A stretch of 41,699 nt of DNA from JBBILO01 sp037444855 (GCA_037444855.1 JBBILO010000007.1:1-41699), one strand, 5' to 3'; positions 15,305-24,288 are shown, counted from the stretch's first letter. Notes: generated by a model not told the origin, from the letters alone. Numbers and translations: made by a program.

Positions 15305-16642
15305 ATGATCAGCAGATATTGTCCAATCATCAATAAAAAAGTGTTCGATTTTTTTTTAAGTAAGCAATTCACTAAGTTTTTTAAATCTTCACCGACACAC
15401 TTTCTTTTTCTTGATTTAATCAACGATAATTTCAAAAAAATCAATCAATTTTTTGCTGAAAACAAAATAGACTATCAAATTTTTTATTCTCAAAAAGCTA
15501 ACCGCTCTCAGCAAATTCTCAGAAAAATCAAAAATTTAGGAAAAATTGGTGTTGAATGTTCATCACAAGAAGAGCTAAGAATGGCTTTAAATGAAAATTT
15601 TTTGGGTGATGAAATTATTTGTCAAGGACCAAAAAATGAAAAATACCTCAAAGAATCAATCAAGGCCGGTTCAATAATTGCCGTAAATTCAATCAATGAA
15701 TTGAAAAAGCTTATTCAATCAAAAAAAAGATTAAAAATTTTTATTCGACTTGGTCAACTCAAAATTAGCGGCTACGAAGATCAATTAACAAGGTTCGGCA
15801 TCGATGAAAAGGACTTAAATGAGGCGATCAATTTAATAAAAAAAAGTCAAATTCATCTTATAGGATTTTCCTTCCATCTTGATACTACCAACGATGATCT
15901 TAAAAGAGAGTATCTAAAAAAGGCGCTAAATATCGCGATAACTCTGATTAAGAACGGTGTTTTCCTTGAAGCGATAAACATTGGTGGCGGTTGGAGACCT
16001 CAATATGTAAGCAAAGAAACTTGGATCAAATTTAATCAAAATATCGCTGAATTGATTTTAGAAAAACAGTTCAAATATCTGTGGAAAGACTATTCATTTG
16101 GTTATAGATTAAAAAACAATCGTCTAATCGGAGAAGGAAATTTTTTTCCATACTTTTCGGAAGAAATCGATAATCAACTAAAAAAAATTTTTGATTTTGA
16201 AATTTTCAAAGATAATGCAATGCATATCATTAGAGATCTCAATATAAAAATTTTTCTTGAATCAGGGAGATATCTCCTCAATCAAGTTGGTCATACTTTG
16301 GCATCAGTCATTGAAGTCGGGCAAAAATTAAACTTCAATTACTTAATCGCAGATCTAAAAGCAACTGATATCAGTTCTCAAATTGACATAATCTATGATC
16401 CGATTCTTATCAAAAAAGACAAAATGATCAATAAAGAGAAGTTTATCGGTTTTATTTTTGGGAACACCTGTCTTGAGGATGATCTTATTTTTAAAAGACA
16501 GATTGTTCTAAATAAAAAACCAAAAGAAGGTGATTACTTGCTTTTTGTTAATACTGGCGCCTACAAAATGGGTATCAGTGAAACACCTTTTATCTCATTA
16601 AAAATTCCAGAAAGAATTTTTATCGAAGATGATTTATCATAA
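15305..16642 (+). CDS. Fold-type III PLP decarboxylase (LysA/SbnH-like)
   Basis: The 445-residue protein has the alanine-racemase-like barrel of amino-acid decarboxylases. It shows IFYSQKANRS with the PLP lysine K64, IGFSFHLDTT (H191), INIGGGW (225-230), LESGRYLLNQVGH (319-330), GNTCLEDD (C389) and FVNTGAYKMG (Y420). These fit the diaminopimelate/ornithine decarboxylase family. The operon is not a lysine operon; in staphyloferrin B clusters the related SbnH decarboxylates a diaminopropionate adduct. The real substrate may be an amino acid made from phosphoserine by the next gene. It starts one base after the ATPase stop. Confidence 0.82.
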   Translation: MISRYCPIINKKVFDFFLSKQFTKFFKSSPTHFLFLDLINDNFKKINQFFAENKIDYQIFYSQKANRSQQILRKIKNLGKIGVECSSQEELRMALNENFLGDEIICQGPKNEKYLKESIKAGSIIAVNSINELKKLIQSKKRLKIFIRLGQLKISGYEDQLTRFGIDEKDLNEAINLIKKSQIHLIGFSFHLDTTNDDLKREYLKKALNIAITLIKNGVFLEAINIGGGWRPQYVSKETWIKFNQNIAELILEKQFKYLWKDYSFGYRLKNNRLIGEGNFFPYFSEEIDNQLKKIFDFEIFKDNAMHIIRDLNIKIFLESGRYLLNQVGHTLASVIEVGQKLNFNYLIADLKATDISSQIDIIYDPILIKKDKMINKEKFIGFIFGNTCLEDDLIFKRQIVLNKKPKEGDYLLFVNTGAYKMGISETPFISLKIPERIFIEDDLS

Positions 16643-17948
16643 CATTACCGAAATTATCGGTAACACACCAATTATTTATCTTAAGGATTCAAAAGAGAGT
16701 TTCGGAGTCAGTATTTTTGCCAAATTAGAGTACCTGAACCCTTTCGGGTCGCTGAAAGATCGAATTGCTTGGGCAATGATCAAAAACGAATTGAAAAAAA
16801 TCAAAAAAAATAAAAAAGAAATCATCGAAAACTCATCAGGCAACACTGCCAAAGCTTTAGCGATATTAGCCAGTATTTATGATATAAAGCTTAATTTAAT
16901 CACAAATAGAATCAAATTTCCTGAAAAAAAGAATGTTTTAAAAATTATTGGAACAACGATAGAAGAATTACCAGGCAAAAGCCAGTGTCTCGATCCAAAA
17001 GATCCATATGATCCGCAGTTTGTCATTGAAAAAAAACTTATTAGGGAACCTGAGAGATATTTTTTTACCAATCAATATTTCAACCCTCTCAATAAATTAG
17101 CTCATTATCAAACCGCTAAAGAGATTTTAAAAGATGTCCCGATGATTACTCATTTATTCACAGGAGTTGGCACAGCCGGATCCAGTCTTGGAATAAGAGA
17201 ATATTTTGAAAAGAAAAACAAAAAGATAAAAATCATTGGCATTATCTCTGAGGAATATCAAATTATCCCCGGGATTAGATCAAAAAAAGAACTCGCCAGT
17301 GTTGGTCTTTTTGATAAAAAAAACTACGATCATCTAATAACAGTTACTAATGAGGAGGCAGTTCAAGGATCAATTGAACTAATAAGAAAATATGGAATAA
17401 TAAGCGGTCCAACAGGTGGCGCAAGCTTTGTAGCTATTAAAAAGTATTTTGCGAGAAAAAAAGAAAATCGAGCTCATGTTGTTTTCCTTGCCTGCGATCG
17501 CTTTGAGTTTTACTTAGAGTATTTCAAGAAAATAAAACCAGACCTTTTTGAAGAAAAAAAAGCCGAATCAATTGATAACCTGGTAATACCTCAATCAAAA
17601 AAGAAAAATTATCAAATTGAACCAAATTTATTCTTTAACCAGTGGACAAATAACCGTGAAAATTTGCTTATCATTGACATAAGATCAAATATTGCCTTTA
17701 GAGTAGAGAGAATTAGCGGAAGTATCAATATACCTGAAGGCTACCTGCAAGAAATGATTAGCAATCAATATCTTTTTCCCAAAGAAAAAACTATTATTTT
17801 TGTCTGCCCTTTCGGAGAAAACTCAATTAAGTATGCTTACTACTTAAGCCAATACCTTGGCTATCAATCGTTTAGTTTGGCAGGAGGAATTGTCGAGGTT
17901 AAAAAAAATCAGTTGCCCCTTGAAAAAGGTTTTTATGGAAAACTTTGA
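16629..17948 (+). CDS. Cysteine synthase family enzyme fused to a rhodanese domain
   Basis: Residues 1-300 form a fold-type II PLP enzyme. It shows IIGNTPIIYL, FGSLKDR with PLP lysine K43, NSSGNTAKALA (68-78), TGVGTAGSSLG (178-188) and ISGPTGGAS (258-266). Residues about 330-439 are a rhodanese domain, LLIIDIRSNIAF, then the active-site loop VCPFGENS with C393 and LAGGI. The pairing suggests that a protein persulfide on C393 feeds sulfur to the aminoacrylate made from O-phosphoserine or O-acetylserine. It overlaps the decarboxylase gene by 14 bases. An SbnA-like role joining phosphoserine to another amine is an alternative. Confidence 0.87.
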   Translation: MIYHNITEIIGNTPIIYLKDSKESFGVSIFAKLEYLNPFGSLKDRIAWAMIKNELKKIKKNKKEIIENSSGNTAKALAILASIYDIKLNLITNRIKFPEKKNVLKIIGTTIEELPGKSQCLDPKDPYDPQFVIEKKLIREPERYFFTNQYFNPLNKLAHYQTAKEILKDVPMITHLFTGVGTAGSSLGIREYFEKKNKKIKIIGIISEEYQIIPGIRSKKELASVGLFDKKNYDHLITVTNEEAVQGSIELIRKYGIISGPTGGASFVAIKKYFARKKENRAHVVFLACDRFEFYLEYFKKIKPDLFEEKKAESIDNLVIPQSKKKNYQIEPNLFFNQWTNNRENLLIIDIRSNIAFRVERISGSINIPEGYLQEMISNQYLFPKEKTIIFVCPFGENSIKYAYYLSQYLGYQSFSLAGGIVEVKKNQLPLEKGFYGKL

Positions 17949-19032
17949 TTGTTATTTTCCTTACAAAAACCTTGGAATAATTTACTTCGATAATGCAACA
18001 ACAACTCAATTGCCTATAAATACTATAACTTTTTTAAAAAATGAATTAGATAATGTAATAACTCTACCAAAAAAAGGTTATTATAGAAACCACTTAAAAC
18101 AAGAAAAACAAATAGAAGATGGCAGGTTAAAGATTGCTAACTTTTTGGGGGTCGATCCCGATGAAATTTTTTTTACCTTTGGAGCTTCCAATAGTTTAGG
18201 GATCATCGCTGACATTATCAATTATAATTTTGGCCTTAATGGTGAAATTCTTTTTAACGATGATGATCATGAAAGTATTTTAAAATCAATTAGTCAAATA
18301 AAAATGAAAAAAAATATCTATCGGCTTTTTCCACATAGTGGCGACGCTGATTGGCGTGATATTAATCATAAAAATTCCAAAAAAACAAGAGCAATATTCG
18401 TTAATCACATTCATGGCAAATATGGCCTTCAATCTGAAGTAGAAAAAATAGAAAAGAAGAATGCTTTACTAATTCTAGATATTTCCCAGAGTGTCAGTAA
18501 AATCAAAATCGATCTTCATCATCTTAAGGCGGATTTTGCTTTTTTTTCAGCGAACAAAATTTTTGGTTTAAATGGTTGTGGAGTGCTTTTTATAAGTAAA
18601 AATGTCTCTAAAAAAATCAAGATAAATTTCACCAAAATAAGAGAAATAGAGAGAAATATCAGTTGGCTATCTTTATTGAGTTTATTTTATGGAATTAAGT
18701 TTGTCCAAGAAATTGGAATAAGATCAATTCATCATCAGTTAATTAATCTAACTCAGTACGCAATATCTAAATTAAGAAAAATAAAAAAGATAAATTTTTT
18801 ACCAGGGCCGGCATTTGCTGAGTGTATCACTGGTTACGGCATCTTATCATTCTACATTTCAAACCGAGCCTCAATTGATATTCTCCCATTATTGGAAGAA
18901 AACAAAATAATTGTTAGACTCGGAAGACATTGCTATAAAAATGATTCTGACTACTTAAGAATTTCTTTTCACATAAATAATAATAATAAAGAAATCGATA
19001 AACTTTTTGACATCCTTAATCTTGTCCAGTAA
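17935..19032 (+). CDS. SufS-like class V aminotransferase / cysteine desulfurase
   Basis: The 365-residue PLP enzyme shows IIYFDNATTTQLP, FTFGASNSLG (80-89), DDHESIL with the stacking His (H112), LDISQSV (D182, Q185), FFSANKIFG with PLP lysine K208, and VRLGRHC with the likely sulfur-accepting C333. It is shorter than typical SufS (about 405). It would take sulfur from cysteine as a persulfide, possibly handing it to the rhodanese domain of the preceding protein or to Fe-S assembly. The ATG at 17935 overlaps the previous gene by 14 bases, the same overlap as the previous pair. An upstream TTG at 17857 would add 26 unrelated residues. It is the last gene of the operon. Confidence 0.82.
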   Translation: MENFDCYFPYKNLGIIYFDNATTTQLPINTITFLKNELDNVITLPKKGYYRNHLKQEKQIEDGRLKIANFLGVDPDEIFFTFGASNSLGIIADIINYNFGLNGEILFNDDDHESILKSISQIKMKKNIYRLFPHSGDADWRDINHKNSKKTRAIFVNHIHGKYGLQSEVEKIEKKNALLILDISQSVSKIKIDLHHLKADFAFFSANKIFGLNGCGVLFISKNVSKKIKINFTKIREIERNISWLSLLSLFYGIKFVQEIGIRSIHHQLINLTQYAISKLRKIKKINFLPGPAFAECITGYGILSFYISNRASIDILPLLEENKIIVRLGRHCYKNDSDYLRISFHINNNNKEIDKLFDILNLVQ

Positions 19033-19057
19033 AATTGAATAAAAATTACAAATTTAA

Positions 19058-19093
19058 CTAACTTGCGAGGTTCGCGCAACGCTGCGAAGTTAT
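19058..19093. repeat. Degraded REP-like pair after the desulfurase gene
   Basis: The stretch aligns over its whole length with the paired unit at 7039-7074 (CTAACTTGCGAGGTTC at 19058-19073, then a GCTGCGAAGTTA half), with several substitutions and one missing base. It lies 26 bases after the operon's stop. Confidence 0.65.
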
Positions 19094-19256
19094 AAGACAA
19101 TCTTAAGTTTTAAATTCTTATTCAAAAAATAAAGGTAATAATAATAAATATAAGAAGCCTTTTATTCAATTTGATCTTTTTAAAAGCTTCTTTTGAGACT
19201 AAAAAAATAGAAAGATAAAAAATTCATAAAATGGTTTTAAAAAACTAAACAAAATA

Positions 19257-19800
19257 TTAGAAAGAGCAAAAAAAGAATATCTTTCGCACTAAATTTTTTG
19301 TATTAAAAGTTTCCAAAAATAATCCAAAAAAAATTAATCCAAAAAAAAGATGACCGGTATCATAAGAAAAGGCTGACATTTGATTAATAGTCATCGGTAA
19401 GCCAAGATTAAAAAATGAAATTGTTTGAAAAAAATTATTTTTTATTAATAGAATAAAATAAATTAAAAAAGTATATGTGACAATAAAGATAAAGAATCTC
19501 ATTAAATCAAACAAAATCAACCCATTAATAGGCAATGAAGAAAATACTATATAAGAAATAACTGAAAAAACATAACCTACATTGTCTTTATATCGACATC
19601 CCTCTTTCATTCAGAATTTTGTTTTCATTAGTTTGTGGTGAAAACCGATAAAGACTTGTTAACATTTTACTATGACTATTAAAAGGCATTGCTCTTATTT
19701 GTAGACTGTTAATCACTTGATATAAATTAGCGGGAATTTCATATCTCTTTTTGGCAAAAAAAATATTAATAAGCTAAGGAGACAGCTTTTTCAAAGTGGC
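19257..19800 (-). pseudogene. Decayed DUF2142-like membrane protein gene
   Basis: The 5' part (about 19620-19800) reads FAKKRYEIPANLYQVINSL and RAMPFNSHSKMLTSLYRF in one frame, hits a stop near 19580, and continues in another frame from 19610 with membrane helices to a stop at 19257. The helices hold LGLPMTINQMSAFSYD, close to the LPMTxxxxSSxSxD motif of DUF2142 proteins, which are membrane proteins of surface-glycan loci. The 3' half of such a protein is missing. At least one frameshift and a truncation make it non-functional. Confidence 0.55.
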
Positions 19801-19910
19801 CAAACGTATCTGGTTTCTGAAATGGCGGTATCAAAAAAGAAAGGATAAAGCCATTGGTAATAAATAAAAAATCAAAAAGAGAATAATTAATTTTTTTATT
19901 TTAATGAATA

Positions 19911-20462
19911 TTAAAAATTTTTTTTACTACTTGGAGAAAAGTTTAAAAATAAATACCCTTCTTTGGTTAGATAAACACGGTTATTTTTAGTAATTATAAA
20001 ACCAGTTGTTTGCTGTTCAAAAAGTCTTTTCTCTAAAGCTTGATTTTTTAAGATATATTCATTAATCAATTTTTTTCTAAATCTGTTTTTTTTATTCCTG
20101 ATTCATTTTTTAGAGTATTGAGTAAATACATAGTTAGAGATCTTTCAAAAGTAACAGGAAAGAGAACAAAAAAAACTTAAATTGAAAGAAAGGGCAAAGA
20201 CTAAAGCTGAAAAATAAAATAAAAAATTTTTTTTAAATTTAAAGATAATAAGAATTAGAGAAAAGACAAAAAGAGTAAACAACAAAAAAATTCCCCGATA
20301 AAATAAAATTTTTTGAGAAAAAAAAAGAGGAGTAAAAAAAAGAAATAAGTACAAAAATGTAAAAATTAGAAAAACTTTAATAAAAATAAAAAATGATTTT
20401 ATAAATTCTTCGTCGATTGAGGTAATTATAACAAAAAAGGGGGGGGTAGAATGGATTATCAA
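19911..20462 (-). pseudogene. Decayed small membrane protein gene
   Basis: An N-terminal part from 20462 carries two to three hydrophobic helices (for example FLIFTFLYLFLFFTPLFF). The reading frame breaks near 20145 and coding sense resumes as VTFERSLTMYLLNTLK, and after another shift as NEYILKNQALEKRLFEQQ, then VYLTKEGYLFLNFSPSS to a stop at 19911. The pieces look like one protein with a membrane N terminus and a winged-helix-like C terminus. Two frameshifts are needed to join them. I recognise no function. Confidence 0.5.
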
Positions 20463-20486
20463 GTATTTGTTAAATCTTGCGAACCT

Positions 20487-20522
20487 CTAACCTCGCAGGT
20501 TATTATAAATCTGCGAGATTAA
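20487..20522. repeat. REP-like pair overlapping the Elp3 stop codon
   Basis: AACCTCGCAGGTT (20489-20501), a 6-base linker and AATCTGCGAGATT (20508-20520) form an inverted pair. The right unit differs from consensus at two positions that compensate each other within its own AATCT-GCG-AGATT hairpin. Its last bases are part of the Elp3 stop codon (20519-20521). Confidence 0.75.
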
Positions 20523-22180
20523 AAGACTTTGACTAAATATTCAAATGGGTTTTCATCATCGGTAAATCCTAATTGTCGATAATAATCTCGAACGCCAACA
20601 CCGGAAATAACGGCGATTTTTTGGAGGTTGAATTTTTTGGCGGTTTCTTCTGCTTTGGCAATTAATTTTTTTCCCAAACCTCGATGTTGAATCTCACCTT
20701 TTTTTGATAGTGGGGTCGCTTGACCATAAATATGAAGCTCTCGAATAATCGCTGAATCATTCAGCGAGTCAATAAAAAATCTTTTTTTTGTCAAAATAAA
20801 TGAAGGAATTCTTAATCGGAGGAAACCTAAAAGCTGATATTTTTCATCAACGGCTTCAATAAAAAATTCTTTGCCGCCGCTGGAATCATATTCAATGATA
20901 TTGATTTTAACCTGACCAATAACTTTTTTATTTCTTATCTCGCGGCAGCGAATACAATGACAAAAAATTTTTTCCTCTTTTAGTTTTTTTTCTATTATTT
21001 GTCGGAAGTTAGAAGGAAAACTTTCATAAACTAAATCATTTTTTGTTAAATCACGAACCAGTCGATTAATTCTTACCCATGGAGGAACAATATTTTTTTT
21101 AAATTCTTTAGTTAGTTGATAAAGATATTCCGTGTTAATTGGCTGATATAAACCTTTTTTATACCATTCTTCTAATTGACTATGTTTAACTACTTGGGTG
21201 GGATAAAATTTAATTGCATCTGGCTTAAAATCTTTATTTTGAAAAATTGTTTTTAACATTTGAAGATCTTTTTTGAAATTGGATCCGGGCAACCCCGGCA
21301 TTAAATGATAGGTAATTTTAAAGCCAGCATCTTTTAATAGCTCGGTTGCTAAAGTCACGTCTTTAACCGTATGGCCGCGAAGAATTTTTTGATAAATCTT
21401 ATCATCAGGATGTTGAACTCCTAATTCAACTCGTGTAACACCTAAACTTCTTAAGAATCTAATTTCTTCTTTACTAATAAAATCAGGTCTTGTTTCAATA
21501 GTGATTCCAACGATTCTAGATTTAGCCCTTTCATTAATTTTTTTTGCTTGATCTAAGTTTCTACTATTTATCATCGTAGTTCTTCCTTTAATAATTAATT
21601 CCTCAATATCACTATTACAACAGTCAAAAACCCTTTTTACAAACCATTCTCGATATTTTTTGTCATAAAAAGAAAATGTTCCTCCTTGAATAATTAGATC
21701 CACTTTATCAATTGGATGGCCAGATAGATAAAATTGAATTAACCGATCAAGAGTTTGATGAAAAGGATCATAATTATGCCGACTGGCGCGAAGAACAGCC
21801 GCCTCATCGGGAAAATAACTTTTTGGCGCTCCTTCGGCTGTTGGACAATAAATGCAGTGATAAGGGCAACTGTTTTTAGGCATAGTAAAAACCGAAAGAG
21901 GGATAATTCCTGACAAAGAACGGATCTTAACTACTTTTAATAAATCGATTAATTCTTCATTTATCTTTTTATTTTTAAAATGTCTTTTATAAACAAAGTA
22001 AATATGCCAAAATGAAGGAAAATAATCTTTTATTTTTCTTTCTTTTAAAAATAAACGAATTTCATCTTCTAGTTGTTTGCGATTATTAATTTGTTCTTTA
22101 TTCAATTCTGCCAATAATATGATTAATAATTTTTCTTTTTCTTTTGGAAAGGTTGAGGGATAATAAATATTTTTTTTCAT
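20519..22180 (-). CDS. elp3: Elp3-type tRNA uridine-34 modification enzyme (radical SAM + GNAT)
   Basis: The 553-residue protein has an N-terminal helical tRNA-binding part and a radical SAM core with CPYHCIYCP (C105, C109, C112), then LIIQGGTFSFY, GVTRVELGVQH and TYHLMPGLPGS. The C-terminal GNAT domain (about 400-553) holds ELHIYGQATPLS, IQHRGLGKKLIAKAEE and VRDYYRQLGF. Elp3 uses acetyl-CoA and SAM to put a carboxymethyl group on wobble uridine. Single-protein Elp3 is typical of archaea and CPR bacteria. The ATG at 22180 is chosen at MKKNIYYPS because the longer frame runs into the divergent gene, whose start is only 21 bases away. Its 3' end touches a REP palindrome. Confidence 0.9.
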   Translation of the reverse strand: MKKNIYYPSTFPKEKEKLLIILLAELNKEQINNRKQLEDEIRLFLKERKIKDYFPSFWHIYFVYKRHFKNKKINEELIDLLKVVKIRSLSGIIPLSVFTMPKNSCPYHCIYCPTAEGAPKSYFPDEAAVLRASRHNYDPFHQTLDRLIQFYLSGHPIDKVDLIIQGGTFSFYDKKYREWFVKRVFDCCNSDIEELIIKGRTTMINSRNLDQAKKINERAKSRIVGITIETRPDFISKEEIRFLRSLGVTRVELGVQHPDDKIYQKILRGHTVKDVTLATELLKDAGFKITYHLMPGLPGSNFKKDLQMLKTIFQNKDFKPDAIKFYPTQVVKHSQLEEWYKKGLYQPINTEYLYQLTKEFKKNIVPPWVRINRLVRDLTKNDLVYESFPSNFRQIIEKKLKEEKIFCHCIRCREIRNKKVIGQVKINIIEYDSSGGKEFFIEAVDEKYQLLGFLRLRIPSFILTKKRFFIDSLNDSAIIRELHIYGQATPLSKKGEIQHRGLGKKLIAKAEETAKKFNLQKIAVISGVGVRDYYRQLGFTDDENPFEYLVKVF

Positions 22181-22189
22181 TAAATTAGT

Positions 22190-22195
22190 TAAAAT
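22190..22195 (+). promoter_or_regulatory. -10 box of the asparagine-synthase-like gene (leaderless)
   Basis: TAAAAT plus 6 bases precedes the ATG at 22202. The region also lies directly upstream of the divergent Elp3 start, so both promoters share this short gap. Confidence 0.45.
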
Positions 22196-22201
22196 ATTAA
22201 A

Positions 22202-22984
22202 ATGGAAAATCAATTGATTAATGATTATATCAATCTTTTTGATCAAATTTTTACTTTTTATCAAAATAGAATTAAAAACCAAAAAATTGCGGTTCTTGTT
22301 TCTGGTGGAATTGATTCGTCGATCATTGCTTTTTTTTGTAAAAAATATTTTCCTCAAACTACTTTATATTCGCTTACAACTTCTAAAGGTCTTGACAAAA
22401 AATATGTTCAAATTATTGCTCAATCTCTAAATTTACCATTAAAAGAAGTCGTTGTTGATGAAAGTGACATTAAAAACTCAATCAATCTTGTTAACACAAT
22501 TTTAACTAAAAATCAATTAAAAATTGATCGAGTTCAGCTTTCTTTAGCCATCTCTTTTTACCTTGTATTAAGAAAAATAAAGGATGATGAAATTAAAGTC
22601 GTTTTTACTGGTCAAGGTCCGGACATTCTTCTTGCTGGTTATCATATGTACCAAAATATCCTTTTAGCCGATTTAAATTTGAAGATAAAAAATGACCTTC
22701 CACTTCTTGAAGTTGATAAAAAAAGAGACATCGCCGTGGCTAATTTTTTTAATTTGCGATTAATCAATCCTTATTTAGAAAATAAATTCATTGATTTTGC
22801 TTTAAAAGTGCCTCCAGAACTAAAAATTAATTTTATTAATGACAAAAAATACGAAAAATATCTTTCACGAAAAGTCGGAGAAAGATTGGGATTACCAAAA
22901 GAAATCATTTTTCGTCATAAAAAAGCTTTACAATATTCAACGGGGATTGTGAAATATCTTAAAAAAATAACAAATAATAAATAA
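22202..22984 (+). CDS. Asparagine synthase-like PP-loop protein without glutaminase domain
   Basis: The 260-residue protein has the ATP pyrophosphatase motif VLVSGGIDSSIIAF (about 31-44), TGQGPDILLAGYH (about 138-150) and a C-terminal part with GERLGLPKEIIFRHKKALQ. It corresponds to the C-terminal synthetase half of AsnB. The N-terminal glutamine amidotransferase is absent, so it would use ammonia or act on a different carboxylate. Such stand-alone forms occur in archaea and CPR. Its start is 21 bases from that of the divergent elp3 gene. Substrate unknown. Confidence 0.8.
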   Translation: MENQLINDYINLFDQIFTFYQNRIKNQKIAVLVSGGIDSSIIAFFCKKYFPQTTLYSLTTSKGLDKKYVQIIAQSLNLPLKEVVVDESDIKNSINLVNTILTKNQLKIDRVQLSLAISFYLVLRKIKDDEIKVVFTGQGPDILLAGYHMYQNILLADLNLKIKNDLPLLEVDKKRDIAVANFFNLRLINPYLENKFIDFALKVPPELKINFINDKKYEKYLSRKVGERLGLPKEIIFRHKKALQYSTGIVKYLKKITNNK

Positions 22985-23270
22985 TAAATTTTTAATCGAT
23001 ACTTAATATTAAAGTCAAAACTCAAAAGCAAAGTCAAAACTAAAAGTGTAAATGTGTAGAAGTCCAGAAAGGATCCCGTTGGGATTTAAAATTAAAAATT
23101 ATTATTTGTTTATTGGTTATTGTTATTTGTGTTTGGTTATTATTTAGAATTTAGGATTTAGAGTTTAGGATTTGGAATTTTAGGTCAATTAAGTCAATCA
23201 GATATTTCGTGGTTTTATATTCTATGTTCAACGTACTATGTTCTTATTTCTACATCTAAATTGTTAGATG
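22985..23270. other. Gene-free stretch of simple repeats and a small palindrome
   Basis: The 286 bases hold no coding sense. They contain near-repeats of AGTCAAAACT (about 23010-23045), a palindrome ATCCC-GTT-GGGAT at 23073-23085 with the same 5-3-5 design as the REP units, reiterations of TTTAGGATTTAGAG (about 23150-23180) and CGTTC/ATGTTC repeats near 23225-23245 like those inside the GT4 gene. Confidence 0.55.
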
Positions 23271-23271
23271 T
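23252..23271 (-). terminator. Hairpin at the end of gmd
   Basis: A perfect 8-base inverted repeat (ACATCTAA at 23252-23259, TTAGATGT at 23264-23271) with a 4-base loop abuts the gmd stop codon. No T-run follows, so intrinsic termination would be weak. Confidence 0.4.
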
Positions 23272-24254
23272 TAACTGTGCCGACTTTCATATCTTTTCAA
23301 ATCCGCCTCAACCATCATTTTTATCAACTCTTTAAAACTTACTCTTGGCCGCCAACCTAATTTTTCAAAAGCTTTTTTTGGATTGGCGCAGAGATTAGGT
23401 ACTTCTGCTGGTCTTTTGAATCGGGGATCAATCTTGACATATTTTTGCCAATCTTTGACTGCGGCATATTTAAACGCCAGCTCAACAAATTCTTTTACCG
23501 AATGATTTTCACCGGTCCCAACTACATAATCATCAGGAGTTTTTTGTTGCAGCATCAACCACATCGCTTCAACATAATCACCAGCAAAACCCCAATCTCG
23601 ACGGGCTTCTAAATTACCAAGTCTTAACTCTTTAGCTAAACCAAACTTTATCTTAGCTACACCATCGGTAATCTTTCGAGTAACAAACTGCAAGCCGCGA
23701 ATTGGCGATTCATGATTAAACAAAATTCCATTGCAGGTAAAAAGTCCAAAAGATTCTCGATAATTTACTGTCATCCAATAGGCGTAGACTTTTGAAATCC
23801 CATATGGCGAGCGGGGATGAAAAGACGTTTTTTCGTCTTGTTTCCCGTCAGTATGTTGCAAACCAAACATCTCTGAAGTTGATGCTTGATAAAACTTTGT
23901 CGTTGGTGAAAATAATTTAATCGCATTTAAAAGATACAAAACTCCAAGCGAATTAACTTCTGTAGTCAATTTAGCCATCGTCCATGAATCGCCAACAAAA
24001 GACTGGGCGGCTAAATTATAAACTTCGTCCGGTCGAAGAGCATTAATTAGTTGATTCAGTGATGCTTCATCACTCATATCACCGTCAACATATTCAATTT
24101 GATTAGTAATCCCCAAAAAATCTAAGTTTTCAAAATTCGGATTCGAGTAGCGTCGAATCATTCCATAAACTCGATATCCTTTTTCTAGTAAAAATTTCGC
24201 TAAATAAGGACCATCTTGCCCGAGAATACCTGTGATCAAAGCATTTTTTTTCAT
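23271..24254 (-). CDS. gmd: GDP-mannose 4,6-dehydratase
   Basis: The 327-residue extended SDR starts MKKNALITGILGQDGPYLA with the GxxGxxG NADP motif. It shows QASTSEMFG, the catalytic SPYGISKVYAYWM (YxxxK), FNHESPIRG and GFAGDYVEAMW, all hallmarks of GMD. It converts GDP-mannose to GDP-4-keto-6-deoxymannose, the precursor of GDP-fucose, GDP-rhamnose or GDP-perosamine. No downstream reductase or aminotransferase lies next to it. It is divergent from the flippase gene, with a 46-base shared gap. Confidence 0.95.
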   Translation of the reverse strand: MKKNALITGILGQDGPYLAKFLLEKGYRVYGMIRRYSNPNFENLDFLGITNQIEYVDGDMSDEASLNQLINALRPDEVYNLAAQSFVGDSWTMAKLTTEVNSLGVLYLLNAIKLFSPTTKFYQASTSEMFGLQHTDGKQDEKTSFHPRSPYGISKVYAYWMTVNYRESFGLFTCNGILFNHESPIRGLQFVTRKITDGVAKIKFGLAKELRLGNLEARRDWGFAGDYVEAMWLMLQQKTPDDYVVGTGENHSVKEFVELAFKYAAVKDWQKYVKIDPRFKRPAEVPNLCANPKKAFEKLGWRPRVSFKELIKMMVEADLKRYESRHS

Positions 24255-24288
24255 GATAATGAAAAAATTAAATAACGATAAATTTTAA

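Noticed and set aside
13996..19032. A staphyloferrin B-type siderophore cluster
   Set aside because: SerK/SbnI-, SbnA- and SbnH-like members are present, but no IucA/IucC-type synthetase, SbnB or citrate synthase is in the operon; kept only as a hypothesis.
19033..20518. Two intact small membrane proteins at 19257-19610 and 20145-20462
   Set aside because: Coding sense continues in other frames beyond both ends, showing that they are fragments of larger decayed genes.
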